Assembly: GCA_046331095.1 (NCBI GenBank)
Contig: JAXLRM010000004.1
Span: 620,001 to 684,000, forward strand
Direction: 5' to 3'
DNA: 64,000 nt
DNA from: JAIBAC01 sp046331095
Lineage (GTDB): Bacteria; Actinomycetota; Acidimicrobiia; UBA2766
In this document: piece by piece, positions 46,695-55,151 of the stretch
How positions within the stretch are numbered: position 1 is the stretch's first letter
Layout of the letters: each line of letters begins with the position of its first letter
Position numbers and translations under genes: made by a program
The notes under the pieces: generated by a model
What the model was told of the DNA's origin: nothing
Seen by the model: the letters and a program-made list of their open reading frames with translations, nothing else
Databases searched by the model: none

Positions 46695-47250
46695 GCGCCT
46701 CTTCGTCGCCGTGCGTCCCTCCGAGGAGGTCGTGGCGCGCCTCGATGCGGACCTCGATACCGGAGTCGGCGCCCTCGGCCGTGGCGTGCGGGCGATACCG
46801 GCCGACGACTGGCACGTCACGCTCGCGTTCTTCGCGAAGGTCGACGACGACGACGTGGACCGTCTGCGGCTGGCGCTCGCGATGGCCGGCGGGCGAGTGG
46901 TGCCTTTCGAGTTCGAGTTCGCCGGCGCTGGCGCGTTCCCGCTCCCGCGGCGGGCGCGGGTGCTGTGGGTGGGTGTCGGTCACGGCTCCGACCGCCTCGC
47001 CGAGCTCGCCACCACGATCGAGGCCGAGACCGCCAAGCGCGGCTTCCCGGGCGAGGACCGCGAGTTCAGCGCGCACATGACCGTGGCGCGCTTCCGTGAG
47101 CCGGCCGACATCTCGGACTTCGTGAGCGAGGTAGGGGCACGCATAGCGTCCGCCGCGGTGCGCGTCGACGAGCTCGTCCTCTACGAGTCGCGCACGCGCC
47201 GCTCGGGTGCCACCTACGACGTGGTCGACACGTTCCCCCTCCGCACGTGA
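46684..47250 (+). CDS. thpR: RNA 2',3'-cyclic phosphodiesterase (2H family)
   Basis: ThpR (LigT) hydrolyses 2',3'-cyclic phosphate ends of RNA to 2'-phosphates. The 188-residue protein has the two H-x-T motifs of the 2H superfamily: DWHVTLAFF (His44, Thr46) and SAHMTVARF (His131, Thr133). The opening MANRRLFVAVRPSEEV and closing LVLYESRTRRSGATYDVV are typical. The GTG at 46684 lies inside the cinA end (11-nt overlap). It is the last gene before the SOS-controlled recA promoter. The physiological RNA target is not known in bacteria. Confidence 0.92.
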   Translation: MANRRLFVAVRPSEEVVARLDADLDTGVGALGRGVRAIPADDWHVTLAFFAKVDDDDVDRLRLALAMAGGRVVPFEFEFAGAGAFPLPRRARVLWVGVGHGSDRLAELATTIEAETAKRGFPGEDREFSAHMTVARFREPADISDFVSEVGARIASAAVRVDELVLYESRTRRSGATYDVVDTFPLRT

Positions 47251-47303
47251 CGCCTGTGCGCCCCCGTGGGTGGGGCGCCGTGCCCGGAGTCCGGAGAGGG
47301 TGC

Positions 47304-47332
47304 TTGCCTATCGAACGATCGTTCGATAGTGT
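47304..47332 (+). promoter_or_regulatory. recA promoter with LexA box
   Basis: A -35 element TTGCCT (47304-47309) and a -10 element TAGTGT (47327-47332) are separated by exactly 17 bp. The spacer carries the 20-bp palindrome TATCGAACGATCGTTCGATA (47309-47328), whose GAAC-N4-GTTC core is at 47313-47324. This matches the LexA site of Gram-positive bacteria, so LexA would block polymerase directly. Confidence 0.9.
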
Positions 47333-47476
47333 ATTCACACCTGTGGAATTCCCTGTGGGTAGTTTCGCTCCGAGGGGGTCTCAGGTGTCCCGCCCAGGAA
47401 CCCCGGCACCCGGGGCCCGTTTTCGTCACAGGCCACCGATACGTTGGCGACGACTGCTACGGACGAGGAGAGAGAC

Positions 47477-48640
47477 ATGGCACAGTCCACGGCGAAGAAC
47501 AGGGCCAACGGAGTGGGTGCGGGCACCGACGACGACAAGCGCAAGGCGCTCGGCATGTCGATCGGCCAGATCGAGCGCCAGTTCGGCCAGGGCTCGATCA
47601 TGCGACTCGGCGACGAGTCCTACAGGGCAGGCATCACGGCGATCTCCACGGGTGCGCTGTCACTCGACATCGCACTCGGCATCGGGGGTCTGCCCCGGGG
47701 CCGCATCGTCGAGGTATTCGGTCCCGAGAGCAGCGGCAAGACCACGATCGCCCTGCACGTGATCGCCGAGGCGCAGCGCAACGGCGGGGTCTGCGCGTTC
47801 ATCGACGCGGAGCACGCCCTCGACCCCAAGTACGCCGGCAACCTCGGCGTCGACATCGACGAGCTCTACATTTCCCAGCCCGACGCGGGTGAGCAGGCCC
47901 TCGAGATCACCGACATGCTGATCCGCTCCGGCGCCCTCGACGTCGTGGTGATCGACTCGGTCGCGGCGCTCGTGCCCAGGGCCGAGCTCGACGGCGAGAT
48001 GGGCGACACCCACGTCGGCCTGCAGGCCCGCCTCATGAGCCAGGCGCTGCGCAAGCTGTCGGGCACGGTCAGCAAGACGAACACGATCGTGATCTTCATC
48101 AACCAGTTGCGCGAGAAGATCGGTGTCATGTTCGGCAGCCCCGAGACCACCTCCGGTGGGCGGGCGCTGAAGTTCTACAGCTCCGTGCGCCTCGACGTGC
48201 GCCGCATCGACTCCATCAAGCAGGCCAACGAGGTCACCGGCAACCGGGTCCGCGTGAAGGTGGTCAAGAACAAGGTCGCGGCGCCGTTCCGCCAGGCCGA
48301 GTTCGACATCATGTACGGCCAGGGTGTCAGCCGCGAGGGCTCCCTGCTCGACGTCTCGGTCGACCTCGGCTTCGTCAAGAAGAGCGGCGCGTGGTTCACC
48401 TACGAGGGTGAACAGCTCGGTCAGGGCCGTGAGAACGCCAAGCAGTTCCTCGCCGACAACGTCGACATCGCCCTCGAGCTCGACCAGCGAGTCCGGGCCC
48501 ACTACGACGACTCGGTGGCCGTGGACGGGGCCGCGGACGGTGCCGCGGCAGAGAGCGACGGCGGCGGCCCCCGCGAGGACGTGCAAGGCGACGCCGCGGT
48601 CACGTCGATCCGGGTCAAGGCGGCCGACGCGTCCACCTGA
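47477..48640 (+). CDS. recA: Recombinase RecA
   Basis: RecA forms the ATP-dependent filament for homologous recombination and stimulates LexA self-cleavage. The 387-residue protein has Walker A GPESSGKT (82-89), the segment CAFIDAEHALDPKYA, VVVIDSVAALVPRAELDGEMGD, loop L2 INQLREKIGVMFGSPETTSGG and FDIMYGQGVSREG. The C-terminal 45 residues are acidic and variable. The ATG at 47477 is preceded by GAGGAG. A 145-nt leader separates it from an SOS promoter, and a hairpin follows the stop. No recX follows, which is unusual for the phylum. spoVS and miaB come next. Confidence 0.98.
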   Translation: MAQSTAKNRANGVGAGTDDDKRKALGMSIGQIERQFGQGSIMRLGDESYRAGITAISTGALSLDIALGIGGLPRGRIVEVFGPESSGKTTIALHVIAEAQRNGGVCAFIDAEHALDPKYAGNLGVDIDELYISQPDAGEQALEITDMLIRSGALDVVVIDSVAALVPRAELDGEMGDTHVGLQARLMSQALRKLSGTVSKTNTIVIFINQLREKIGVMFGSPETTSGGRALKFYSSVRLDVRRIDSIKQANEVTGNRVRVKVVKNKVAAPFRQAEFDIMYGQGVSREGSLLDVSVDLGFVKKSGAWFTYEGEQLGQGRENAKQFLADNVDIALELDQRVRAHYDDSVAVDGAADGAAAESDGGGPREDVQGDAAVTSIRVKAADAST

Positions 48641-48658
48641 CAACCAGTCGCGACCGCA

Positions 48659-48691
48659 GGTCGTGGGTGGGCCAGTTGCCCGCCCACGACC
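48659..48691 (+). terminator. Hairpin after recA
   Basis: GGTCGTGGGTGGGC (48659-48672) pairs with GCCCGCCCACGACC (48678-48691) with one G-T wobble around a CAGTT loop. No T-run follows. It is 18 nt after the recA stop and is the likely transcript end or 3' stabiliser. Confidence 0.6.
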
Positions 48692-48784
48692 GACCCGGTA
48701 GAAAGAGCACGCGCCGACGCTTGCACGGGGTGAAGTGCATGCTCGGCGCTCGGAGGGGGACGACAGCAAGCTTCGGGGCGTCCG

Positions 48785-49222
48785 ATGGGGGGCCACTCCA
48801 CGAATCTCAAGGTGTCGTCGAAGTCGGCACCTCACAGTGTCGCCGGCGCGCTCGCCGGGGTCCTGCGCGACCACGCGACCTGTGAGATCCAGGTGATCGG
48901 CGCCGGCGCGCTCAACCAGGCGGTCAAGGCGATGGCGATCGCGCGCACCTACCTCGACAAGGACGGCTGGGACCTCACCTGCGTCCCGGTCTTCGCCGAG
49001 GTCGACATCGACGGGCGACCCCGCACCGCGATCCGCCTCGTGGTCGAGCGACGCACGGCCAACGCCAGCCCGGTGGAGGCGCAGATGGTTCTCGACGACG
49101 CGGTCCTGGATCCCGAGCGCGAGGTACCCGGCGGCCTCTTCGGCGCGGAACGCCAGGGGGCGTCCGCTGACGACACGCGCGCCTCGAGAGGCAAGGGCCC
49201 GACCGGGGATGTGCGGGCGTGA
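48785..49222 (+). CDS. spoVS: Stage V sporulation protein S-like (SpoVS/Alba-type)
   Basis: This 145-residue protein has the SpoVS domain at about residues 5-90: LKVSSKSAPHSVAGALAGVLRDH, IQVIGAGALNQAVKAMAIARTYL and FAEVDIDGRPRTAIRLVV. SpoVS folds like Alba nucleic-acid-binding proteins and affects septation and sporulation in Bacillus. It is also widespread in non-sporulating bacteria, where its role is unclear. The C-terminal 55 residues are an extra, low-complexity, charged extension not found in the short canonical proteins of about 86 residues. The ATG at 48785 starts the domain after a few residues. In firmicutes rny precedes spoVS and miaB follows; here rny is missing from this place. 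Confidence 0.9.
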   Translation: MGGHSTNLKVSSKSAPHSVAGALAGVLRDHATCEIQVIGAGALNQAVKAMAIARTYLDKDGWDLTCVPVFAEVDIDGRPRTAIRLVVERRTANASPVEAQMVLDDAVLDPEREVPGGLFGAERQGASADDTRASRGKGPTGDVRA

Positions 49223-49230
49223 CCCTCCCG

Positions 49231-49495
49231 CAATCGCGGGTGGTTTGTGTCGTGGGCGCGTCATCCTGCCCGCGTTTGGAGGGGGGTGCTCCCGTCCCGA
49301 ACGCGGGCGATATGTGCCGCTGGCGGGCCATCCTGCCCGCGTTTGGAGGGGGTGCTCCCGCAATCGCGGGCGATACGTGCCGCTGGCGGGCCATCCTGCC
49401 CGCGTTTGGAGGGGGTGCTCCCGTCCCGAACGCGGGCGATATGTGTCGCTGGCGGGCCATCCTGCCCGCGTTTGGAGGGGGTGCTCCCGCAATCG
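49231..49495 (+). repeat. Family A repeat array (four full units and one truncated)
   Basis: This fills the 313-nt gap between spoVS and miaB. Full units lie at 49231-49277, 49299-49344, 49362-49407 and 49428-49473. The left arms alternate between CAATCGCGGG(C/T) and CCGAACGCGGGC. The right arms GCCCGCGTTT are constant and followed by GGAGGGGGTGCTCCCG. A fifth unit is cut after CAATCG at about 49495. The linker GGAGGGGGTGCTCC is itself a small inverted repeat. No gene is seen in the gap. Confidence 0.92.
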
Positions 49496-49523
49496 ACCCT
49501 CGGGGGCGGCGCGCCACCGTCGG

Positions 49524-49535
49524 TAGACTGCGCTG
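49524..49535 (+). promoter_or_regulatory. miaB -10 box (leaderless arrangement)
   Basis: TAGACT at 49524-49529 lies 6 nt before the miaB ATG at 49536, with no ribosome-binding site between. Confidence 0.5.
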
Positions 49536-50861
49536 ATGTCGCGCCGCTTCCACGTGCGCACCTTCGGGTGCCAGATGAACGAACACGACTCAGAGCGCAT
49601 CGCCGGCATGCTCGAGGCCGAGGGGATGAGCGCCAGCGCCGACGCCGCCGAAGCCGACGTGGTCGTGTTCAACACGTGCTGCATCCGCGAGAACGCCGAC
49701 CAGCGCCTCTACGGCCAGGTCGGTGCCCTCGTCGCCGAGAAGGCACGCAACCCTGACATGAAGATCGTCGTCGGCGGCTGCCTCGCCCAGAAGGACGGCG
49801 CCGCCCTCGCCGAGAGGGCAGGCCACGTCGACGTGGTCTTCGGCACCCACAACCTCGCGGACCTGCCGGAGTTGCTCTCGCGTGCGGACACGTCGGACAC
49901 CCAGGTGGTCGAGATCGTCACCGCGACCGAGGTGTCTCCGTCGTCGCTGCCGGCGCGCCGCGACTCCGAGCACTCGGCGTGGGTGACGATCTCGGTCGGC
50001 TGCGACAACTCCTGCACGTTCTGCATCGTGCCCGCGGTCCGCGGCCCCGAGGTGAGCCGCCGCAGCGGCGACATCGTGCGCGAGGTCGGGGCCCTCGCAG
50101 CGGACGGAGTCGTCGAGGTGACCCTGCTCGGCCAGAACGTCAACTCCTACGGGCGCGACCTCGACGGGCGCCGGCCCCTGTTCGCCGAGCTGCTGCGGAC
50201 GGTCGACGGCGTCGAGGGCATCCGCCGCGTCCGCTTCACCAGCCCCCACCCCAAGGACCTGCGTCCCGAGACGATCGCGGCGATGGCCGAGTGCGAGTCG
50301 GTGTGCGAGCAGCTCCACCTTCCCCTGCAGGCAGGCTCGGACCGCGTACTCGCGGCAATGCACCGGGGCTACACCGCCGAGCGCTTCCTCGAGCGCCTCG
50401 GCGCTGCCCGTGCGGCGATCCCGGGACTGACCGTGTCGACCGACGTCATCGTCGGCTTCCCGGGCGAGACGGAGGCCGACTTCGCCGCGACCCTCGAGGT
50501 CGTCGAGGCTGCGCAGTTCGACTCGGCGTTCACCTTCGTGTACTCGCCGCGGCCGGGGACCGCGGCGGCCGCGATGGACGATGCGGCCGGCGCCGCCGAC
50601 AAGGCGGAGCGTTACAAGCGCCTCACCGACCTGCAGGACTCGATCTCGTGGCGCGCCAATGTGGACCGCGTCGGGACGCGTGAGGAGATCCTCGTCGAGG
50701 GCCCGTCCAAACGCGACTCTTCACGGCTCTCGGGCCGCACGCGTGGGGGCCGCCTCGTACACGTGGACGACCCCGGTGGGATCGCCGCAGGTACGTTCGT
50801 GGACGTCGAGATCACCGCGGCTGCGCCGCACTACCTCATGGCCGCGGTCGTTGGCGCCTGA
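49536..50861 (+). CDS. miaB: tRNA-2-methylthio-N6-isopentenyladenosine synthase
   Basis: MiaB is a radical-SAM methylthiotransferase that adds the 2-methylthio group to i6A37 of tRNA. The 441-residue protein has the UPF0004 domain, with Cys12 (TFGCQMNEHDSE), a Cys in NTCCIREN and a Cys in VGGCLAQKDG binding one cluster. The radical-SAM motif C-x3-C-x2-C is at 156-163 (SVGCDNSCTFCIVP). LLGQNVNSYG, LHLPLQAGSDRVLAAMHRGY and a C-terminal TRAM domain follow. It appears to have a leaderless promoter. miaA overlaps its end by 11 nt, placing both steps of ms2i6A synthesis together. Confidence 0.97.
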   Translation: MSRRFHVRTFGCQMNEHDSERIAGMLEAEGMSASADAAEADVVVFNTCCIRENADQRLYGQVGALVAEKARNPDMKIVVGGCLAQKDGAALAERAGHVDVVFGTHNLADLPELLSRADTSDTQVVEIVTATEVSPSSLPARRDSEHSAWVTISVGCDNSCTFCIVPAVRGPEVSRRSGDIVREVGALAADGVVEVTLLGQNVNSYGRDLDGRRPLFAELLRTVDGVEGIRRVRFTSPHPKDLRPETIAAMAECESVCEQLHLPLQAGSDRVLAAMHRGYTAERFLERLGAARAAIPGLTVSTDVIVGFPGETEADFAATLEVVEAAQFDSAFTFVYSPRPGTAAAAMDDAAGAADKAERYKRLTDLQDSISWRANVDRVGTREEILVEGPSKRDSSRLSGRTRGGRLVHVDDPGGIAAGTFVDVEITAAAPHYLMAAVVGA

Positions 50862-51804
50862 GGCGCAACCGGTCCTCGCGATCTGCGGCCCGACCGCGTC
50901 CGGCAAGAGCGAGGTGGCGGCCCGCGTCGTCGAGGCTCTGCGCGAACGCGGTACCGCCGTCGAGATCGTCTGCTGCGACTCCATGCAGGTGTACCGGCGC
51001 ATGGACATCGGGACCGCCAAGCCGGCACCCGCCGAACGCGCCGCGACACCGCACCACTGCGTCGACCTCGTCGAACCGTGGGAGGCTTACTCCGCCGCCG
51101 ACTACCAGCGCGACGCGCGTGAGGCGATCGAGTCGATCACCTCACGCGGCGCGGTGGCCTTGTTCGTCGGCGGCACCGGGCTCTACCTGCGCGCCGCCCT
51201 CGACGACGTCGACCTCGGCGAGGGTCGCCCCGACCCGGACCGGCGTGCCCGACTCGAACAAGCCGGCCACTCCGATCTCGTCGACCAACTGGTCCGCCTC
51301 GACCCCGAGCGGGCGGCGCGCACCGACCTCGCGAATCCACGGCGGGTCCTGCGCGCCGTCGAGATTGCGCTCGACCGCGGTCCGGGCGCGGGACCCGACC
51401 GCGGCTGGACAGCAAGGGAGGGCCGGCCCGTGTGCCTCGCGGTCGTGACACCCGCGGAGCGCGCCGAGCTGTACCGCCGCATCGACGACCGTGTCGAGCG
51501 AATGCTGCGCGCCGGCTGGCTCGACGAGGTCCGCGACCTGCTCGCGGACCCCCGCGGAATGTCGCGGACCGCCTCAGCGGCCATTGGTTATGCTGAGCTC
51601 GCCGAGGTGGTCCGCGGCGATGCGTCCCTCGACGACGCGGTGGCGGCGATTCGCCGGCGTACACGGGGATATGCGCGCCGCCAGTTCACGTGGTTCTGCC
51701 GCGAGTCACGTGCCGTGCACCATCGCGGCGGCCCCGACTCCCTGGCGGCGTCGGTGATCGAGCAGTTCGGGAGAGCGCCAGGCGTATGTACCTCGCCATC
51801 GTGA
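50851..51804 (+). CDS. miaA: tRNA dimethylallyltransferase
   Basis: MiaA adds the dimethylallyl group to A37 of tRNAs reading UNN codons, the substrate of MiaB. The 317-residue protein has the P-loop GPTASGKS (13-20), DSMQVYRRMDIGTAKP, the segment HHCVDLVEPWEAYSAADYQRDA and LFVGGTGLYLRA. The zinc-like/tRNA-binding region has RTASAAIGYAEL, and the basic patch RRRTRGYARRQFTWFCR follows. The TTG at 50851 is chosen because it is the only start close before the P-loop, overlapping the miaB stop by 11 nt. The 3' end overlaps dapF by 19 nt. Confidence 0.96.
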   Translation: MAPEAQPVLAICGPTASGKSEVAARVVEALRERGTAVEIVCCDSMQVYRRMDIGTAKPAPAERAATPHHCVDLVEPWEAYSAADYQRDAREAIESITSRGAVALFVGGTGLYLRAALDDVDLGEGRPDPDRRARLEQAGHSDLVDQLVRLDPERAARTDLANPRRVLRAVEIALDRGPGAGPDRGWTAREGRPVCLAVVTPAERAELYRRIDDRVERMLRAGWLDEVRDLLADPRGMSRTASAAIGYAELAEVVRGDASLDDAVAAIRRRTRGYARRQFTWFCRESRAVHHRGGPDSLAASVIEQFGRAPGVCTSPS

Positions 51805-52619
51805 AGGCCCACGGGACCGGCAACGACTTCGTCGTCGTCGAGGACCTCGACGACGCGCTCGTCCTCGACGACGCCGTCGTCGCAGGCCTCTGCGATCGTC
51901 GCCGTGGTGTGGGCGCCGACGGCGTCATCCGCATCGCGCCGGGGGCGCACGGCTCGGTGTTCATGGACCACCGCAACGCCGACGGCTCACGTCCGGAGAT
52001 GTGCGGCAACGGCATCCGCGTACTCGCCAAGTACTGCTTCGACCGTGGCATCCTCGCCGGGAGCACGGCCACGGTGGAGACACGCTCAGGCGAGCGCCGT
52101 GTCGTCGCCCACCGCGACGCGTCCGGCCACGTGTCCCACGTCGGCGTCGACATGGGAGTGCCCGCCGTCGGGGGCCTCGAGACCCTGCTCGACGTCGGCG
52201 GCACGCCCGTCACGGCGAGTCTCGTCGGGATGGGCAACCCCCACGCCGTCGTCTTCGTCGACGACGTGACCACAGCTCCCGTCGAGGTTCTGGGCCCGGC
52301 GCTCGAGACGCACCCGGCCTTCCCGGACGGCGTCAACGTCGAGTTCGCCGCTGCCGGTCCCGGCGCTGGAATCGAGATGCGTGTCTGGGAACGTGGTGTC
52401 GGCGAGACCGCGTCGTGCGGGACCGGCGCGTGTGCGGTCGCCGTCGCCGCCGCCGAGACTGGGAGGGCTCCGCGGCGCGTCGAGGTGTCCCTGCCGGGCG
52501 GTGTTCTCCACGTCGACTACGCCGAGACCGTCGAGATGACCGGCCCTGCCGTCGAGGTCTACGAGGCGCGGGTCGATCTCGCCGCCCTCGGCGTCTCCGG
52601 ACCCCTCGTGGTGGCCTGA
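51786..52619 (+). CDS. dapF: Diaminopimelate epimerase
   Basis: DapF converts LL- to meso-diaminopimelate for lysine and peptidoglycan. The 277-residue protein has AHGTGNDFVVVED at the start and the two catalytic cysteine motifs: EMCGNGIRVLAKY (Cys73) and ETASCGTGACAVA (Cys211). GNPHAVVFVDDV lies between them. The ATG at 51786 is preferred over a GTG at 51801, which would give a neat GTGA overlap with miaA but would lose the first beta strand. The miaB-miaA-dapF-hflX order is conserved in Actinomycetota. It supplies the last step before the meso-DAP ligase. Confidence 0.96.
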   Translation: MYLAIVKAHGTGNDFVVVEDLDDALVLDDAVVAGLCDRRRGVGADGVIRIAPGAHGSVFMDHRNADGSRPEMCGNGIRVLAKYCFDRGILAGSTATVETRSGERRVVAHRDASGHVSHVGVDMGVPAVGGLETLLDVGGTPVTASLVGMGNPHAVVFVDDVTTAPVEVLGPALETHPAFPDGVNVEFAAAGPGAGIEMRVWERGVGETASCGTGACAVAVAAAETGRAPRRVEVSLPGGVLHVDYAETVEMTGPAVEVYEARVDLAALGVSGPLVVA

Positions 52620-52622
52620 CAG

Positions 52623-54005
52623 GTGGCGCGCCGCCGTGACCGTGCCTCGGTCGTCGAGGAGGCGACTCGCCGTTCCGCCGGTGCCGGTCGCCGTGTGCAG
52701 CTCGGTCCCGACCAGATCGTGCGGACCGAGTGGGAGACCGATCGCGCGATCCTCGTCGGGCTCGCCCGCGACCACGGGCGTGTGGCCATCGAGGAGGAGT
52801 CCCTCGACGAGCTCTCCGCGCTCGCCGCAACTGCCGGAGCCGAGACGGTGGAACGGTTCCTGCAGGTGCGCGAGGCTCCTCATGCCGCGACCTACGTGGG
52901 CCGCGGCAAGATCGAGGCGATCCGCGCGGCAGCCGACCTGCACGACGCCACACTCGTCGTCTTCGACGACGAACTCGCGCCTGCACAGCAGCGCAACCTC
53001 GAGGAAGCACTCGGCGGGAGGCGCGTGCTCGACCGCACCCAGCTCATCCTCGACATCTTCGCGATGCACGCCACCACGGCCGAAGGCAAGGTGCAGACCG
53101 AACTCGCCCAGCTCCATTACCGGCTCCCGCGCCTGCGCGGCCGCGGCGCGTACCTGAGCCGCCTCGGGGCCGGCATCGGCACCCGCGGTCCGGGCGAGAC
53201 CGTGCTCGAGGTGGACCGGCGCCGCATCGGCGAGCGCATCAAGCGCCTCTCCGGTCAGCTCGCCGAGCTCGACCGCACCCGCATGACGAAGCGCAAGGGG
53301 CGCCGCGCATCAGGACTCGCGCAGTGGTCGCTCGTCGGCTACACCAACGCCGGCAAGTCGACCTTGCTCAACCAGCTCACCGATGCAGGCGTCCTCGTCG
53401 AGGACAAGCTGTTCTCCACCCTCGACACGACGGTGCGCCGCCTCGAGCTTCCAGGTGCGCGGCGGGTTCTCGTCTCCGACACGGTCGGCCTCGTCGCGAA
53501 GCTCCCCCACGACCTCGTGCGCGCCTTCCACTCGACCCTCGAGGAAGTCGCCGAGGCCGACCTCGTGGTGCACGTCGTCGACGCGTCCGGAGCCGACCCG
53601 ATGGGCCACGTCGAGGTGACACGGGAGGTCCTCCGCGACGTCGGCGCGCAGGACGTCGCCGAGGTCGTCGTGTGGAACAAGGTCGACCGCGCCGATCCCG
53701 GCACCGTGGGCCACCTCCTTGCCACGGTCCCAGGCAGCGTCGCGATCTCTGCGTCCACGGGCGAGGGCGTCGACAAGTTCCTCGAGGCTGCATGGGCACG
53801 CCAGAACGCTGCACACCCCGTCGTCGACCTCGAGATCCCCTACGCCGACGCGGGCGTGCTCGCGCGCCTGCGGGCGGCGGGTGAGGTTCTCCAGGAGGAG
53901 CACGGGTCGGCCGGCTCGCGCGTGCGGGTTCGTCTCGAGCCCGCCGAGGCGTACCGGTGGTCCACCTACCTCGTGGGTGACGACGTCTCAGAGGATCTCG
54001 CGTAG
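52623..54005 (+). CDS. hflX: Ribosome-splitting GTPase HflX
   Basis: HflX is a GTPase that splits stalled or hibernating 70S ribosomes after stress. The 460-residue protein has the N-terminal HflX domain (RVAIEEESLDELSALAATAG, ATYVGRGKIEAIR, FDDELAPAQQRNLEEALGGRRVLDRTQLILDIFA). A helical linker with RGRGAYLSRLGAGIGTRGPGET follows. The G domain has G1 GYTNAGKST (about 239-247), the DTVG G3 element and G4 WNKVD. A C-terminal subdomain follows. The GTG at 52623 is 3 nt after the dapF stop. Its 3' end overlaps the convergent aminotransferase gene by 18 nt. Confidence 0.96.
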   Translation: MARRRDRASVVEEATRRSAGAGRRVQLGPDQIVRTEWETDRAILVGLARDHGRVAIEEESLDELSALAATAGAETVERFLQVREAPHAATYVGRGKIEAIRAAADLHDATLVVFDDELAPAQQRNLEEALGGRRVLDRTQLILDIFAMHATTAEGKVQTELAQLHYRLPRLRGRGAYLSRLGAGIGTRGPGETVLEVDRRRIGERIKRLSGQLAELDRTRMTKRKGRRASGLAQWSLVGYTNAGKSTLLNQLTDAGVLVEDKLFSTLDTTVRRLELPGARRVLVSDTVGLVAKLPHDLVRAFHSTLEEVAEADLVVHVVDASGADPMGHVEVTREVLRDVGAQDVAEVVVWNKVDRADPGTVGHLLATVPGSVAISASTGEGVDKFLEAAWARQNAAHPVVDLEIPYADAGVLARLRAAGEVLQEEHGSAGSRVRVRLEPAEAYRWSTYLVGDDVSEDLA

Positions 54006-55151
54006 GAGCTCAGCAGCAAGCTCGCAGTCTGCGGCGGGAGCCATGGCGGCAAGTCGCACGAACCCCGAGCCTGCGCCCCCGAAGAAGCTGCCCGGGGTGA
54101 CGACCACACCCGCCGCGACGAGGCGGCGGCACAGCGAGACATCGGACTCGCCGGGGGGGACGCGCATCCACACGAACGGTGTCGCCGCGCCGCCGTAAGC
54201 ATCGGCCCCCGCAGCGCGCACGGCGTCGAGGAGGACACGGGCGCGGCCCATGAGCGAGACGCGCAGCGCCTCGGCGGCGTCGTCGTCGGCCCAAGCTGCG
54301 GCCGCGAGATGCTGGGTGAAGACCTGCGGGGCGAGGCCGAGCATCGCGCGCAGGCGCTTGAAGTCCGCGACGATCTCGGCCGGGCCGATCACCGCACCGC
54401 AGCGGAAGCCGGTGAGCCCGGACCGCTTCGAGAGCGAGGTGAAGACCACGACGTTCGCGCGGTCTGCCACCTCCAGCGCCGACACCGGGGCGGCGCCCGC
54501 GTAGACCTCGGCGTACGCCTCGTCGCTGGCGAGGACGAAGCCGTGACGACTCGCGAGCTCGGCTGCGTGTGCGTACAGCCTCGGCGGAGCGACGGCCGCG
54601 GTCGGGTTGTTCGGGTAGTTGAGCCACAGCACCGCGACGCGCTCCCACACGTGTGCACCGACGGAGTCGAGATCGGGTACGAACCCGTTCCCGGGATCGA
54701 TCTCGAGCTCGACGACACCCGCCCCCACGAGGCGTGCCGCGTGCGCTGGTGTCGGGTACCCAGGGGTTGTGACCGCGACGAGGGGGCGCGTTGCCGGGGT
54801 CTCGCCGGTGGAGGCCACGAGCTGTGTGAACGACGCGATCGCCTCCTTGGAGCCGTGTGTCGGGATCACCTCGGTGTCGGGGTCGACGACGACACCGTGG
54901 CGTCTGCGTGCCCACGCCGCCACAGCGGCGCGCGCCTCGGGCGTCCCTGCGGCGAGTGGGTACTCCGACACCGGGGGCACACCCTCGGCGAGCGTGCGCA
55001 CGAGGCCCGTGCCGACGTGGATGCGAGGGTCGCCGACGCCGAGGTCGAGGAGCCCGGCGCCGCCGTCGGGGGCGCCGGCCTTGAAGTCCGCGATCGTGCC
55101 GGGCGAGCCCGCGAGGATGTCCGCGAGCGCGGGGTTGCGTGGGGTGGTCAA
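53988..55151 (-). CDS. dapC: PLP-dependent aminotransferase, probably succinyldiaminopimelate aminotransferase
   Basis: This 387-residue class I/II aminotransferase has the substrate region LLDLGVGDPRIHVG, TPGYPTPAHAARL and WLNYPNNPTAAVAPPRLYAHAAELA with the conserved Asn. FVLASDEAYAEVYAG and the PLP lysine motif VFTSLSKRSGLTGFRCGAVIG follow. A DapC role (succinyl-amino-ketopimelate transamination) is inferred because it directly follows dapE with a TTGA overlap. Aromatic or alanine aminotransferase activity cannot be excluded. The start codon is TTG, coupled to the dapE stop. It converges on hflX with overlapping ends. Confidence 0.88.
   Translation of the reverse strand: MTTPRNPALADILAGSPGTIADFKAGAPDGGAGLLDLGVGDPRIHVGTGLVRTLAEGVPPVSEYPLAAGTPEARAAVAAWARRRHGVVVDPDTEVIPTHGSKEAIASFTQLVASTGETPATRPLVAVTTPGYPTPAHAARLVGAGVVELEIDPGNGFVPDLDSVGAHVWERVAVLWLNYPNNPTAAVAPPRLYAHAAELASRHGFVLASDEAYAEVYAGAAPVSALEVADRANVVVFTSLSKRSGLTGFRCGAVIGPAEIVADFKRLRAMLGLAPQVFTQHLAAAAWADDDAAEALRVSLMGRARVLLDAVRAAGADAYGGAATPFVWMRVPPGESDVSLCRRLVAAGVVVTPGSFFGGAGSGFVRLAAMAPAADCELAAELLREIL

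Noticed and set aside
47395..47430. CCCCGG/CCGGGG hairpin with TTTT in the recA leader as a terminator
   Set aside because: The stem is only 6 bp and the T-run is short and offset. SOS control by LexA already explains regulation, so it is not listed as a feature.
49209..49526. Overlapping plus-strand ORFs of about 105 residues with repeated LAGHPARVW-type units
   Set aside because: All are translations of the family A repeat array in different frames. They have no start context and no conserved protein character.
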